Shown: piece after piece, positions 23,265 to 34,175 of the stretch
Layout of the letters: the number at the start of each line of letters is the position of its first letter
How positions within the stretch are numbered: position 1 is the first letter of the stretch
NCBI GenBank assembly: GCA_905221605.1
Contig: CAJNDS010002125.1
Coordinates: 79,809-143,808 of the forward strand
Direction of reading: 5' to 3'
Length of the DNA: 64,000 bases
Source of the DNA: Symbiodinium natans
Taxonomy: Eukaryota > Sar > Dinophyceae > Suessiales > Symbiodiniaceae
The notes under the pieces: model-generated
Seen by the model: the letters and a program-made list of their open reading frames with translations, nothing else
The model's database searches: none
What the model was told of the DNA's origin: nothing
Made by a program: the position numbers and the translations under genes

Positions 23265-23817
23265 GCGCTGGGGCTAACTCTCGCCTCCGCAGCAGTACTC
23301 AGCTGAGGTGCACATCCGCCTATCTACTGCAAGCAAGACGCAGCATTCCCAAGCTTCCGGAGTCGTGAATGAGAGAACTGCGCACTACGAGCCAACACGA
23401 CTAGGAGATCGACCTGAAATGGTATACTCTTGTTCTCTACTGAAGACTCTTCCTTTTTGCGGAACCGAAAAACCAACGAAAAAAGATGCTGAACAAGGAC
23501 GCACGGAGCCCAATACCCCTGAATCCGAGGGAAATATCCCTAAATAAATACCCCTTTGTGAGCATGCATAGAGGACATTCCTTGATCAAGAGGTTGGGCG
23601 GCTAGGGCGCAAACAGTCCATGCATCGGCATCTGAACCCTTTTGGGAAAGCCTTCAGCCAGCAAGCGCAGCCGAACGCTTTTCTTCCCTGTCCGAGACCA
23701 GCGTTGTGCTACGTGGAACTTTACAGCGAAGAAAGTCTCGCAACAGCCTAACAAAATCTGAAGGGTCCATGTGATCTGGACCCTTTGGGAAACCCGCTGG
23801 GGGAACGAAATGCGGGG

Positions 23818-24318
23818 CTAGGGGGAAGCCTTCCACAGCGTTCCCTCCTCCCAGTCCGCCATCGGGATGTGCTGCAGCTTAGGCTCGGCCTTCAGCGCGT
23901 TGCGCATGATCTCGAAGTCTTGCTGAGGGTTGGGCGACCCCGCTGCGGAACAGTAGAGTCTTTTGCTCTGCCCGTCCTTGGAGGTGTAGTCGATGGCAAA
24001 GGCGCCTTTCATGAAGATGCCACGCTGGTAGCCAAAGAGCATGAGGCCTGGAAGAATGCACCCCACCGTACGGGGAGGGGATGTTTGCACCAAGTTCCTG
24101 GTGTTGCCATCCCTGCGCAGGACAGCCACTTTCTGCACACCCACCTTGAAGAACATGTCGCCTGGTCCGGCGTCGCCGACCCTGAAGATTTCTGTGCCGT
24201 CCTCTTCGAAGAACAGGTACGCCATGGCCTTCTCCTGCATCTCGATAGCCTCCTGCTGGCACAACTTCACGATCTCCTCAATGAGGGCACCCATCTCATG
24301 CTGTGGCACTGCTGCCAT
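23818..24318 (-). CDS. Unknown 166-residue protein, intronless
   Basis: A clean ATG-to-stop frame of 166 codons with good coding composition. I chose the ATG at 24318 (MAAVPQHEMGALIEEIVKLC) because the frame further upstream has only a TTG. The protein has an N-terminal amphipathic helix rich in Glu/Gln, then a mixed region including GDMFFKVGVQKVAVLRRDG and MLFGYQRGIFMKGAFAIDYT. The latter alternates hydrophobic and polar residues as in beta strands. No signal peptide or membrane segment is seen. I do not recognise a family. It lies alone between repeat-rich stretches on the same strand as all other genes. Confidence 0.7.
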   Translation of the reverse strand: MAAVPQHEMGALIEEIVKLCQQEAIEMQEKAMAYLFFEEDGTEIFRVGDAGPGDMFFKVGVQKVAVLRRDGNTRNLVQTSPPRTVGCILPGLMLFGYQRGIFMKGAFAIDYTSKDGQSKRLYCSAAGSPNPQQDFEIMRNALKAEPKLQHIPMADWEEGTLWKASP

Positions 24319-24669
24319 GGCGGGTGAAAAGGCCAATTAGACTTCTTTCTGACCACCTCTGATAGCTTGAGCAAAAAATTTGCCTGGGCATGGACATCTG
24401 CAATGTAGACTTCAAGCGTCGGTCCGATAAAAAAAGCAAAGCCCGAACAGCGCTTTCAAACAACTATCTATGCTCGAGCCACTTGAGTCCCTAAGCTCTT
24501 GTTGATGCAGAAAAGATCAACAAAACCCATTTACATCTCCTAAAACAAGGCTCTCGAAAGAAGGGGTGGAACATCTCTCTTTCTTGTGTGGATTTGACCC
24601 ACCCTCCGTGGTCTGCTCATGTGATCCTCTTGTCAGAACTCACATGGGGATGTCCGAAAATAGGGGTAC

Positions 24670-24855
24670 CGCTTCTATACCCCAAAATACTATCTTATCC
24701 TTTTAAAGGAACCCCCAAATACTATACGATCCGTTTAAAGGAATCCCCCCAATACTGTATAATCCTTTTTTCGGAGTAATCCCCCAAAATACTCTGCCAT
24801 CCTCTCAAAGGAACCCCCAAAATACTATATAGTCCCTTTAAAGGAACCCCCCAAA
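24670..24855. repeat. Five tandem units of about 35 bp
   Basis: Units of the form CCCCCAAAATACTATATAGT, then CC.TTTAAAGGAA, repeated five times with 10-30% divergence. An upstream block CCGAAAATAGGGGTACC (24655-24671) is a family B terminus, so the array may have grown from such an element. Confidence 0.75.
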
Positions 24856-25213
24856 AAAGGGCACCCATGGCCCGTGAGGGGGCTCTGGAGGATGTCAGGA
24901 GCCCTATTTTTTGCATGAGCGACGCGTGCATTGAAGCTGAGCATCTCGTGAACATGCCAACGAAGAATAAGGTCGGAGTGATGATTTTAGGGTTTTAGGG
25001 CTCTGCTTTAGGGTTTAGGGTTAGCCCTAAGCCCTAAACCCTTTTTTGCTGCCGGGCTGTTGCAGTAAGCCGGGTTATGCCCTAAACCCTAATTGCCAAA
25101 CGCAGCTGCCGCGATGTGTGGGGCATTGCATTGCGGGACGCTGAAACCCTCGGTGTGAATTTGGCGGGGCAACGTTGATTCGGTTTAGAGAACGAGAAAA
25201 GGTCTGAGTCTCT

Positions 25214-25333
25214 AAATCCCTTCCCAAGCCCTAAACCCTTTTCCCTGAACCCTGTCCCTTTGCCGGTCCTTGAAAATCCCTTCCCAAGCCCTAAACCCTT
25301 TTCCCTGAACCCTGTCCCTTTGCCGGTCCTTGA
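25214..25333. repeat. Perfect 60-bp tandem duplication
   Basis: Two identical 60-bp copies (25214-25273 and 25274-25333), each containing CCCTAAACCC and CCCTGAACCC units. Perfect identity implies a very recent duplication, or an assembly artefact. Confidence 0.9.
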
Positions 25334-26485
25334 ACCGCGACCGCGGGTCCGCGTAGATTTCTTGCGGGCTTCGCCTTGTTTCGGATTGCTTGGCTCATGG
25401 AGGGATCTGCTTTCTTCTTCACATCGCGTATCTACACAAGTCTATAACAATCATGGAGGGCGCCATTCAATCACGCGCCTGGTGGCGGAGCGCTTGGAGC
25501 AACAGGCTTTCTGAACTAGGTTATTGCTCAGCAACCTAGGACCTAGGATTAAAAAGGGTGCCCTTTTAAGCTTCACAGGGTTATAAGGGAACTCTAGGAT
25601 CAAAAAAGGCGTCCTTTTGCTTAAAGGGGTCTATAAGGGAACCTTACCCTTCCCCCAAAAAGGGAAAAGAAGGGAACTGCCGGCCATCCTCGTGAAGCTC
25701 ATTTGTAAGCAGCCGCGACCGAGGGCGCTGCTGTGCCCGCGGGTCCTGAGGCTCAAAGCTCACGACCTCGAATGTCCCAGGGTTCAGGGTTCAGTTGGGG
25801 TTCAGGGTTGAGGGTCTCCTGAGCCTTTAGCCTCCAAGGAAAATGACAGAGCAAAGGTAGGTACGAGGATCACATAAGCTAGTCCCCCCCCCAGCCCCGC
25901 TATGCTGGGACATGCCCCTCTTATTCGGGGGGGAAGCCCCTCCAGTTTGTCACGCCACAAGTTAAGGGGCGGGGATCTTGTTCCAGCTTATCGGGATTCG
26001 TCATTTTGGGAAGCTGACTCTGTGCTGGGGTCCTCGAGCCGTCAGTTCACTGCAGCAGGACTTCTTTTCTTCAATTAAGGGCTGATCTCTAGAAGGGGCG
26101 CTTAATCTTATTCCCCTATATAATCCAAATATAGTCCCTAACCCCTAAGGTCCCTTGTAGGGGTCCCTCCTTTAGTCCCTTGATTCAAGCAGTGGCCTTT
26201 TTCCACATCAGCCGAGCCCTGAGCCCACGGTGGCCCTAAACCCTAAACCCTAAACCCTAAACCCTAAACCCTGAACCCTGAACCCCAGAAGCGGAACCGA
26301 GAAGTGCTCCGGGTTCCCGGGCAGAGGCGCCGATGCGGGTGGTGAAGAACGGCACGTGCCCTCCCGGAGTCGAGATTCAGTCTACCACTTGCTTATGGGC
26401 TTAAGGCTTAGGGTTTAGGGTTTGGGGTTTAGGGTTTAGGGTTAGAAGAGCCCCAAACCATAAACGATAACAATCCTGAAATGGG

Positions 26486-26586
26486 GACTGCCGAAATTGG
26501 GGTTACCTTATTGGGGTACTTGTTTTGCAGGAAGCCCTACGATTTATTTGGGGTCTATTTTTGGGGGTCCCCTATTTTCGTAAACG
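26486..26586. mobile_element. Inverted-repeat element, family B
   Basis: Left end CCGAAATTGGGGTTACC, internal TTATTGGGGTACTTG, and a well-preserved right end GGGGTCCCCTATTTTCGTAA. The two ends are inverted repeats of about 20 bases. Non-coding. Confidence 0.6.
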
Positions 26587-27349
26587 GTCATACAAGATAA
26601 TCATCCCCATATTCCCGCTAAAGGCAAGAGTATGCTTCATGTTATGTTTTTTCTTCAGATTCTTATGCCAATCGTATGAATCTTGAGGGTTGAGGGGTGT
26701 TGTTCGGGTTTCCTTCGAGGCTGGCAACTTTCACGCAACACCTGGGAATGTGCCCCTGTGCAGCCGCTTCCCTTTCCCACTCCCATGGCGGAGGGGGGGG
26801 GGGCGGACTGGACTTGGGCATCACACATCTCAGCTGGCCATGGCTCGGGGAGTTTGACCCCTTTCGAGGCGCTCTTGGCCGTAGAGTACAGGTTGTCCAG
26901 GACACCGGGATGCTGGGGTTCCAAGGTCTTAGGGTTTATTTAGGGACCATTTCAAGGTTGATCTAGGGGTTATTTGGGGTTTTTCTTGGGTTAATTTAGG
27001 GCTGCGGTTGGGCTACTTTTCTTTGGCAGGAGCATGTGGGGGGCTTGGGCTGGGGCGCTGAGGAGCCGGGGCACGCTGCGGCACTCTCATCCCTGTTGAA
27101 ATGATAGGGTTTAGGTTTAGGGTTTAGTGGAGACTCCAACGTAGGCCAGGCCCGCCCCACATGTCAGTGCCCTGAGAGTACAATACCCCCTTAATTCCTG
27201 AATACATCAAAATCATAAGGAGGACGACCCCTAACAAGGTTTAGGGTACATGAACTACTTGAGGCTTGAGGGATATTGGGCTCTCTGGGAAGTTAGGTTC
27301 GATGTCAACTCTTCTGGGCCAGAACCCCAAACTTTTGCAAACCCCAAGC

Positions 27350-27463
27350 CCCAAACCCTACAACCCTACAACCCTACAACCCTAAGACCCTAAAACCCTA
27401 AAACCCTAAGACCCTAAAACCCTAAAACCCTAAAGCCCTAAAACCCTAAAGCCCTACAACCCT
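27350..27463. repeat. Degenerate telomeric array with eight-base variants
   Basis: Units ACCCTACA, then ACCCTAAA, ACCCTAAG and GCCCTAAA, each in small homogeneous runs. The ordered change of variant suggests local expansion of single mutated units. Confidence 0.9.
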
Positions 27464-27631
27464 TGCTGTTTTCCTCAGCCGGTGCCATCTTCCTCCAAGC
27501 GGCGGACCTGGCCGGCCAACCTCAGAGTTCGCGGTGTTCTCGGAACTACCAAAGCAGAGGGAGCCCACTCGCAGCCCTAGACCCTAAACCCTAAACCCTA
27601 AACCCTGAACCCTAAACCCTGAACCCTAAAC

Positions 27632-27745
27632 CATCTTTGTTCGCTTGAGAAGGAGTCTTCCTGCTTTTTCGGGACGTTGGACTCCTCCCTGTGTTGGAAA
27701 TCAGCTGCAGAAACTGGCTTTCCCACACAGCGACGCAGAGACGCA
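27632..27745 (-). CDS. Candidate exon ending at a telomeric repeat
   Basis: The minus frame reads CVGKPVSAADFQHREESNVP, then KKQEDSFSSEQRW. It ends AAAGATG|GTTTAGGG where a mixed CCCTAAA/CCCTGAA array (27580-27631) begins. Family not recognised, start not resolved. The junction has the GT but not the AGG of most others. Confidence 0.35.
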
Positions 27746-28229
27746 GAGACGGCCGGAGATGGGTCAATATCAAGACACAAAGGCAGACTAAAGACAAACT
27801 ACACTTCTGAACCCTTTTAAGGTTTGGGGGTTTGTACAGGGTAAGGGTTATTTGAATCTCATGAGCCAGGACACATCGTACTAAGCCAGGATGTGGGACC
27901 TTCTGCCACTGCGGCCTCCTTCCACGCCTGAAGTTGCCGACAGTCAGTCGTGGATGCAAAAGCTCCGCTTTTCTGAGAACCAGGAAGTAACTTTCGCACT
28001 GCGGGCTTCTCATGTGCATAAGTAAAAGCTTCCTAAGGATATGATGGGAAGGAGATGAAGCCTCTCTCGCAGTTCGGACTGCTGAAGCACACGACGGCCT
28101 TGTTGCGGCTGCCACATCCAAGCAAACCCGGCCTGCTGGGCACACTTGAGGGCGGCAGATCGGTTGGCCCCAAAATATTGGAGGCCCATGTGGTACCTCA
28201 CTGGTCAAAGACGCACACCTCAACGCATC

Positions 28230-30465
28230 ACCTTGGCTGCTTCTGACCGGAAGAGAAAGCCTCTGCCAGAATGCCCCCCAAGTTACGTGTACGTCTTGGC
28301 AGCGGCGTTCCCAGCCAGCTCCTCAAACTTCAAGCCCAGAGCCTCCCCCCCCCGTTTCCCTCTCGTTCCTTCGCCCTGTTCCCCCCCGCCACCTGATCCA
28401 AAAATATTCTTAAACGCCATGATGCTTTGCTTCAACGATAACATTGCCGGGGGTTTGGGGTGCTAATCTTCAGTGGAAGATGGCCATCCCTCCAATGCTG
28501 AGTTTGCTTGCGGAGCATTTCCAGGGTCCCCCCCCCCCCCCCCCCCCACCCCCACAAAGAAAGACCCATGACCCTTAAGTAAGGCTTTATGGCTTTACGG
28601 TTCTCCATACTTTATAATTAGGAGGGAGCCGTGAAGTGATGGGTCTTAGTGAAATAGAAGGTATTGGGGCCCTCTGGGTATATCATAGAAGGTGAGACAT
28701 CACGAACTCCAGAACACAGTTTAAGCCCCCTAACCGCAACCCGGTATTCCACACACCTTTTTTCCCTGACCCATACTTATAGAGCCCAAACACCCAAGCC
28801 CTTCAACATCTCGATTTTCGAAGCACATCGTAAAAAAAACAAGATGCCCAGGAGTGGCTGTCCGAACCAAGGCCTAAAACCTACTCAGCCCGTTGTCTGG
28901 CATGTAACTTCTGAAGCCAACCCTTCGTCCCAAACCTTTTCCACCCCGAACGCCCCTCCCCCCCCAATCTCCTGGTCGATTAGCTCCTGAGGCTTTGGAA
29001 ACTGTTCTGGGTTTTTGGGCTTTCGGCGTGAGTTTAACATTGACTATCTGAGCCTTGCGTAGACCCAAGGTTCGTCCACTGGCATTGTGGATAACATCGC
29101 CATTCAGGAACAGGAATGAAAAGCCCTACCACTACTTCTGAGGGCGGCGCGGAACAAGCCTACCACTGCGGATGAGGGCCTTGTGTAGGTTGGGCAAAAA
29201 GCGCAGTATTCTGCTCAATAACAGCGCTTCAAAAATTCATGGCGAATCCGACACTATCGCTACCTCTCTCTTTGGCTAGCACTTGCGAACTTGACTGGCA
29301 AAATCCTCAGCCACCCCCCCCCCCCCCCCCACTCTAGATCCCAGAACTCGGGGGGATCCCTTGCGAAAACAGAGAGTCTCTATGAACATGGGTTGAGGGT
29401 GTAGGGTAAGAGTACCTTAGCCGCATAAAGAGTCGAAGCCAAGCATCGATCATCTTGGCAATCACCGCCTCGCCTAGCCCTTGCTGTATGGCACTGGGCA
29501 GAGCCTCGCGCATCTGTCGTAGCCTGGGCTGGGTTCTCCACTCCTAGACCCAGGAGTAATCTAGGAATAAAAGGGTACCCTTTTGAGGGGGTTTTAAGGG
29601 AACCCCAACCCTAAAAAAGGACATGGGCCTACTCCGGGTTCTCCGCTCGGTTCCACTCTCTTGAGGGCCCGTACTACTTATGGTCGTGAAGATGAGAAGC
29701 ATTTCTTTGCCTTTGAGTTTTGCCACTGACCAAGGGTTTCTGTTTTTCTGGGCGTTCAACGGTGCTTGACGCTGGCTGGCACTGCGGAGTCGGCGCACAC
29801 GCAGAAGAACTGAAAAACCCAGAACCCCAAACCCAACTGAGGTGTTCCGGAACTAACTCTATGGGCAAAGGTTTCCGGTCATTTTGTCGTGGGCATTGTC
29901 GTGTTCATTCTACTGGCTCTTGTGAACCTTACTTCCGCGACCCCCTTTTCTAAAAACCCTATAAACCCTAAACCCTCTTTCTGGATTTTTGGGTTCTCTT
30001 TTGCTACTTCCACCCCCCCCGAACCCGGGGCAGAGAGCCGATCGCGACAGCGGTTGGAGCTCTGAAGCGCCTCCACAGGCGACAAAAAGGCTCTCAGGTT
30101 GTGGATCTCTCGCTATATATATATATATATATGCGAAGGAAGTATGTATGTACGTATGTATGTATGTATGTATATAATACATATGTTTACACATGCATGT
30201 TACGGAGTGCAGGTGAGGTGCTCCAAAAGTTCTCCACCCCATTTTTGAAGGCGACACCCCTCTTCTAAGTAGGCTTAGAAGCAGCTGTACAAAAAGGTTA
30301 GAACCAAACGCAACTTTGATTGCGCTACCTGCTACCCTGCTCTTTTAAGTACCCATGGACCTCCAAGAACTTTGGCAGTTGCAGACCCGACCACAGCGTT
30401 CAAAACACTAAGCAGAGACGCTTGCAATCAGGGGCCGAAAGATCACTATTTTATGATGATCCCCC
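28230..30465. other. No supported gene
   Basis: C homopolymers (28530-28547, 29312-29330), a dispersed-repeat fragment at 29562-29612 (AAAGGGTACCCTTTTGAGGG), a TATG/TATATA microsatellite at 30112-30172 and short telomeric pieces at 29955-29975. Open frames on both strands lack motifs. Confidence 0.35.
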
Positions 30466-30513
30466 CTAAACCCTAAACCCTAAACCCTAAACACTAAACC
30501 CTAAACCCTAAAC

Positions 30514-30640
30514 CCTGAAGGGTTTGGGGTTCAGAGCCTCGATATTCGTTCAGCAGAACTAAGGGCCCCCGGTGCCTCGCCCGACTGGGAGCAGGCGGCA
30601 CAGGTGCACTGGAAGTTGAAGATCCTCACGGGGATCTGGG
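30514..30640 (-). CDS. Post-SET cysteine exon of a SET/SMYD-like gene
   Basis: The minus frame reads PVRIFNFQCTCAACSQSGEA. The C.C..C motif after an aromatic/basic stretch matches the post-SET zinc-binding motif of SMYD-type lysine methyltransferases. The exon is enclosed by telomeric arrays. On its sense strand CCCTAAA repeats lie just before the likely acceptor (TATCCCCAG), and the exon ends TTCAGG|GTTTAG at the array 30465-30515. One in-frame stop appears near the 3' end if the exon extends that far, so an earlier donor is possible. Confidence 0.45.
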
Positions 30641-31449
30641 GATAACTAGGGTTTTAGGGGGTTTAGGGTTTAGGGTTTAGGGTTTAGGGTTAGGGTTTAG
30701 GGTTCAGGGGATCTGGGGAGGAAACGCGTGTTGAACAACTCGGTAAAGGAGCGAAGAGAGCAGACCAGAGAATCAAAAGGAAGATGCCAAAAGAGGAAGA
30801 GAACCACTGTCAATTGCTGATGATAAAGACTTCAATGCAGGAGTCACGCTTGTCTGGAGCTGTCAGACTTGCAGAACAATTAGCAAGACAAAATTGGAAG
30901 AAAGTGCAGCAACGAAAACAGCAAACAACACTTCAACAAAAGATGAAGCAGAAGGGTTTAGGGCCTCTGCTGCATGAAGCCCTATGGTTTCGGGTCGTGG
31001 TGCCCCCATTTGACCACAATGCTGGGTACTTTTCCTCTGCTCTACATACAAACATTTCTATATAGAGGATAGGGAGAATCTTGGGTATTATCTAGGCTCC
31101 TGGTAGAAGGAGGGGTTAGGGTGTAGGGTGCAGAATTATGAGGCATTGGGGAATTGTCCGGTATTTGTCAAGGTACACTGTCCTTCTCTAACCCCTTCAA
31201 GGGGTTTAGGGTCCTGAGTTTCGAAGAATGGGTCGCAAAAAGGGGATGCTTCATCCTACCTACCCTCTATCCCTTGGATCAAACACTCGGAGTCCAAGCA
31301 AGCGTCCCTAATACCCAGAAGTATGCTCGGCAGGGTGCCCACCTAAGCTTTTCGGTTCAGGGTTGAGAAGGGTACCTAAGACCTGCCACGCGACGAGCCC
31401 ATGCAGGGTTTGGGGTTAAGGGTTTAGGGTTCAGGGTTCTTGCAATCTC

Positions 31450-31532
31450 TTCACCGAGGCTCCAGGCCTCTTCAGCGTCTCTTGGCGCTCTTGCTGCGTC
31501 AGAAACAAATCCTTGAAGCCAGCGCCCCATGA
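31450..31532 (-). CDS. Candidate small exon in the SET-like gene
   Basis: If the 25 bases at 31533-31557 are skipped, the minus frame continues from the previous exon as VMGRWLQGFVSDAARAPRDA followed by EEAWSLGEEIAR, a well-formed helical sequence. It is followed by sense-strand CCCTAAA-type repeat. Family not recognised. Confidence 0.35.
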
Positions 31533-31557
31533 CTGTGCCCTAAACTAAACCCTACAC

Positions 31558-31640
31558 CCTGGGTGACGCTGCATGCCGAGATGTGGTCTGCGAACTGTCC
31601 CCAGATCTTTTCCAGATTGTTTAGCTGACCAAGAGTAACC
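31558..31640 (-). CDS. 83-bp candidate exon with telomeric repeats at both edges
   Basis: The minus frame reads VTLGQLNNLEKIWGQFADHI, then SACSVTQ. The acceptor is itself telomeric (GGGTTTAG|GGTTACTC) and the donor is CCAGG|GTGTAGGG. Its place between the SET and post-SET exons suggests the same gene, though this insert is not usual for SMYD proteins. Confidence 0.4.
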
Positions 31641-31659
31641 CTAAACCCTAAGCCTGAAC

Positions 31660-31771
31660 CCTAGACCGAGGGAGCAGACTACATGCATGCGGACATGCAA
31701 ACCGGAACTGCCCAGTCGGGACCATGGGGCGATGTAGGTGATGCACAGCTCCTCACCCTTGCGGATGTTTC
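31660..31771 (-). CDS. SET-domain C-terminal exon
   Basis: The minus frame reads GNIRKGEELCITYIAPWSRL. I.KGEEL.I.YI is the conserved end of the SET methyltransferase fold, contributing the catalytic Tyr. The acceptor CGCAAAG follows a sense-strand CCCTAAACCCTAAACC run. The frame ends TCTAGG|GTTCAGG at a telomeric-type stretch. The exon carrying the NHSC motif was not found. Confidence 0.55.
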
Positions 31772-32091
31772 CTTTGCGGTTTAGGGTTTAGGGTTTCGGG
31801 TTTAGAGCCAGTCCAGTTTTCCGGCTTCAATCCCAAAACTCCCCTTGAATGCGATATACTACTTCCATTCGCTTTTCAAGCGATGCACTTTCATGCAACT
31901 GTAAAGTCGAACGGCGTTTTTAAAGGGGTGGTTTGACCTCAGGGGAAATGTTTTGAGGGGTGGTTTGACATCATGGGGGCGCGGGATGACATTCCATGGA
32001 CAACAAGCTGCGCAGGGCGTGGAGCACTTCGCCACCAGCTTCTTCCTGGTAGCTGTTGTTGACCTTAGCGTTTCGCGTCCCGGTGTATCTC

Positions 32092-32095
32092 TATA

Positions 32096-32170
<75 letters not shown>

Positions 32171-32172
32171 GT
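32092..32172. repeat. TATATG microsatellite
   Basis: About 13 units of TATATG. It creates His-Ile and Tyr-Ile open frames on one strand and Met-Tyr frames on the other, which are not genes. Confidence 0.97.
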
Positions 32173-32411
32173 GTATATCAATTTGTTTCTCCTTTTGGGT
32201 GGCAGGCTTGAAAACATGGTCCCTTTTAAAGTGCTCCTCCCCCAATTGAAGACTCTGCTTGCCCTTGCCGCAATCATGCCAGGGGCTGCAGCCTGGATAC
32301 GTTGTGTATGCAACTGTGGTTGAATCTGGACCTTAACTGTTCTTGAACCCTACCAAAAATTTTAACCTGGTTTCGGCTCTCACACTTCACCCGGTTTAGG
32401 GTTTAGGTTTA

Positions 32412-32572
32412 AGACGAATGGTGGACCTTCATAACTCCAAAAGAAGAGAAAGTTCCCAAGGTGCGGTCCGGGGACATGGTTGAGTACAAGCCGACGACGT
32501 CAGAGCCATCGGGTCTCTCGATGGGCAGGCCATTCGTGCGCACGATCCTTGGAGTTGAACGTGGTCGAAGGT
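32412..32572 (-). CDS. Candidate exon, possibly SET-domain middle
   Basis: The minus frame reads RTNGLPIERPDGSDVVGLYS, then TMS. GLY.TMS could be the strand before the NHSC loop of SMYD-type SET domains (GL.P.AS.INHSC), but the Cys-containing loop itself is absent. Telomeric repeats lie on both sides (32393-32411 and 32570-32580). If correct, it is an upstream exon of the SET gene at 30.5-31.8 kb. Confidence 0.3.
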
Positions 32573-32578
32573 TTAGGG

Positions 32579-32683
32579 TTGGGATGTTCCCCTTTATGCT
32601 AATAGTCTGCAATTAATAGAGATTATAGTAACCCCCCCCCTAGAGATTATTGAGGACTGTTAGTATAAGGGGGAACATCCCAA
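32579..32683. mobile_element. Inverted-repeat element, family A copy 2
   Basis: Ends TTGGGATGTTCCCCTTTATG and AAGGGGGAACATCCCAA are almost perfect inverted repeats, with the internal GAGATTAT repeated in both arms. The eight flanking bases are GTTTAGGG on both sides, a perfect 8-bp target duplication made of telomeric sequence. An 8-bp duplication is typical of hAT-superfamily transposition, so this may be a hAT-type miniature element. Confidence 0.8.
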
Positions 32684-34084
32684 GTTTAGGGCCTAAAAAG
32701 GGGGATTGAGTCCTTGCAAGGACAGTTGGGCTGGTTTTCTACCTTTTTGTTTGCACCGAGAGACCCGGTCGCCGTCTTTTGTCCCGGTTCAGAGTGGCAG
32801 TCCTCAGGATCGCAACAAACCCACGACCAACAACCCCCCCCACACCATCGGACCAGGCAGAGCAGACTTAGGGCCGCGGAAAAACATGTGATAGCTCGTC
32901 TTGTGGGCGCGTTTTGCGATATGGTGATAAATTCGGGGTATCCATCATTTGGAACAACACCACCTGCCACCCCACCCAAGCTGGGCTGGACCTTTGCTCA
33001 TGTTTAACTGAGACGCTTTTGGAATTCAATTGAGGGCCTTCACCTCTCGAGACCATCAGCGTTTTAATTGCACTGTGCACCTGCGCGAAAGACATGCGCA
33101 AGCCAGCAACCCCAAGGAATGATTCTTTATGACTGTGGCAGATTCAGGACGCCTAAAGACCACCCGACCCTGACTTCGACCTAACAAAGCGAGGCACGGC
33201 CAAACCCCAAAACGCGTCTTGCTGCTGCTGCGAGCAGTCCTGGGCAGCAAGGATCTGTCTTGAAAGGGGCGATGATGGAGCTAAGGGCGCGAGAGCCGTC
33301 CCTAAACCCAATAAGTCCTCTGTTTCAGTGGGGTAGCCGACAAAATGGAAAAACAACTCCTCATTTTCAATTGCGCAAAGCACCCGGCAGTGCCCTGGAA
33401 GCCTGAGAGGAACATGTGTGAAAGCTGGGCGTCTTAACAGCCGGTTGTATATCTTATAATCTTACACAATATATCTACACACAAAGACCCGGGGAAGTGG
33501 GTCCTTTCGGACCTGCCCTGAAGCTTGAATTCGGAGCCTAAATTTGGCCTGCGCTTACTGAAGCCGACATTCGGCTGAAGCTCGAATTCGGCGACTGAAT
33601 TCCGGCCATCCCACAGGGCGAAGCCGAAAATGTCACTGAAGCTCAAATTCGGCACTGAAGCTTAAACTCGGTCCCCGCGTAGGTAAGGGGTTTTTAGGGT
33701 TTAGGGTTAGAAAAGCCCAACTTCACTGTAGGTAAGGGGTTATTCATTCGTCGTACTGTCTGTTCTGGCGACTCGCATACCTTAACGAGGGCTCGGGGCA
33801 AAGAATGGCACAAGGTCTTCGGCAGGGTAGTCACATGGTCCCTTAAAAGGGTACTCCTCATAAAAAGCCTTATGACTTGCCCTATACCAACTAAGGGCCC
33901 ATAAAACAGAACCCCTTGAAGGAGGTTCGGGGCCCTATTAAGGGCCCATGCAACTACTTTCAGAGAATGCACCCATTCCAGTTCCTATGACAAGCTTTGC
34001 AGCTCCAGCGTCTGCAAGGTCTGCAAGTATCCGCTGCTCCCAAGAATCCAATTTCCGCGGGTCCCTGGCTCTTTTTACTATTAG

Positions 34085-34175
34085 GGTTTAGGATATTAGG
34101 GGCACCTTCTTGGGGTCCTTATTGTAAGGGGATCCTACTAGTCTGGGGTCTAAACTAGGGGCCCCTCATTAGCGA
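34085..34175. mobile_element. Inverted-repeat element, family B
   Basis: The internal blocks TTCTTGGGGTCCTTATTGTA and GGATCCTACTAGTCTGGGGT match the copy at 21204. The termini are decayed. About 91 bp, non-coding. Confidence 0.5.

Larger units (their letters stand above)
24860..27600. other. Repeat-rich, no supported gene
   Basis: Contains scattered telomeric repeats (25000-25040, 26233-26285 as CCCTAAA, 26405-26445 as TTTAGGG, 27105-27128), small dispersed-repeat fragments at 25550-25655 (AAAAGGGTGCCCTTTT type) and a family B element. The 120 bases between the two telomeric arrays at 26285-26405 are open on the minus strand and include STPGGHVPFFTTRIGASARE, a possible exon. Nothing firm. 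Confidence 0.35.

Noticed and set aside
31859-32323. Frames with His-Ile, Tyr-Ile or Met-Tyr repeats
   Set aside because: Produced by the TATATG microsatellite; flanking residues show no protein motif.
33153-33383. Minus segment ENEELFFHFVGYPTETEDLL, thought of as a chromo/Tudor-knot strand
   Set aside because: Too short, no aromatic cage pattern beyond HF.GY, and no second exon; left out of the features.
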